A stretch of 5,361 nt of DNA from an uncultured Clostridium sp. (lineage in GTDB: Bacteria; Bacillota_A; Clostridia; TANB77; CAG-508): assembly GCA_905200315.1 (NCBI GenBank), contig CAJKKA010000113.1, positions 1 to 5,361 of the forward strand, given 5' to 3'. The position numbers and the translations under genes were made by a program. Under the pieces are notes generated by a model, which saw only the letters and a list, made by a program, of their open reading frames with translations, searched no databases and had not been told where the DNA came from. This document shows positions 5,043 through 5,361 of this stretch, piece after piece (position 1 is the first letter of the stretch; the number at the start of each line of letters is the position of its first letter).

Positions 5043-5354
5043 ATGATACATATTATAACATATATTATAAATTAAATCAATTATCACAACATGTATTATA
5101 AAATAATTCATTTTTTAAATTATATAAAGTATTTTATTTTGTATTTAATTATGTGTTATACTTAGATATAAAATATGCATTAAATTATGTATCATAATTA
5201 GATACATAAAAAGAAATTAATTTTGAAATATATATTGAAATATTTTTTAATATATATTATAATACATATAAAGATACTTAATAAGAAATGCATTTAGTAT
5301 TATATTAAGACATAAAAAATGTTGTAAAAAATAAAATATATAATATAATATAAT
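5043..5354. repeat. Degenerate tandem array of about 26 units of 12 bp (iteron or centromere candidate)
   Basis: Read in steps of 12 from 5043, the DNA follows WWGWNWYWWAWW. In the first 24 units (to 5330), 17 of 20 G residues fall at position 3, for example 5045, 5093, 5129, 5141, 5153, 5165, 5177, 5189, 5201, 5213, 5225, 5237, 5273, 5285, 5297, 5309 and 5321. Position 7 is C or T in all 26 units and position 10 is A in 24 of 26. Four units carry GATAC or GTATC (5045, 5189, 5201, 5273), the half-site of operators O1-O3. The phase is unbroken throughout, so the array is not random AT drift. Tandem 12-bp sites are known from centromeres bound by winged-helix TubR, and iterons are known from plasmid origins. 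The winged-helix protein encoded here is the likely ligand. Confidence 0.75.
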
Positions 5355-5361
5355 ATATAAG

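Noticed and set aside
5043..5354. CRISPR array
   Set aside because: Units are 12 bp, contiguous and degenerate, with no spacers of regular length and no cas genes.
1..5361. Complete circular plasmid
   Set aside because: Gene content and the array running to within 7 bases of the window end are suggestive, but no terminal overlap is visible, so circularity cannot be claimed.

Overview
The window is about 5.4 kb of very AT-rich DNA. Its start sites are AGGAG-type and its codon use favours AGA, ATA and TTA. This suggests a low-GC Firmicute, plausibly a Clostridia or Peptostreptococcaceae member; that host guess is inference. The gene content (winged-helix regulator, resolvase-like protein, CHC2/TOPRIM primase, DEAH helicase) is that of a plasmid or plasmid-like prophage replicon. 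I cannot tell from the sequence whether the window is a closed circle; no terminal overlap is visible.

Layout. A winged-helix DNA-binding protein lies on the minus strand (47-646). It is followed by a regulatory region of about 620 bp (654-1276). That region holds three copies of a palindromic operator, GTATC-N6-GATACGCA, a long hairpin that overlaps a possible 26-codon minus-strand ORF with a good ribosome binding site, and a perfect 13-bp inverted repeat of TGTCAT...ATGACA type. On the plus strand a strong extended -10 promoter drives a serine-recombinase-like protein that has lost its catalytic serine (1277-1825). A compact zinc-finger/TOPRIM primase follows in the same operon (1842-2765). 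A second extended -10 promoter and one DnaA-box match precede a 664-residue DEAH-box helicase (2884-4878), which ends at a clear intrinsic terminator (4901-4929).

The last 312 bp (5043-5354) look like featureless AT DNA but form a degenerate tandem array of about 26 units of exactly 12 bp. Nearly all G residues fall at position 3 of the unit, position 7 is a pyrimidine in every unit, and position 10 is almost always A. Several units contain GATAC or GTATC, the half-site of the three operators. The simplest joint model (inference) is that the winged-helix protein represses its own promoter through the operators and binds the 12-bp array as an iteron origin or a centromere. The primase and helicase would carry out replication, and the dead resolvase would act as a DNA-binding accessory. 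No tubulin-, actin- or ParA-type motor and no recognisable rolling-circle or RepA_N initiator is present, so either the replicon is unusual or the remaining genes lie outside the window.
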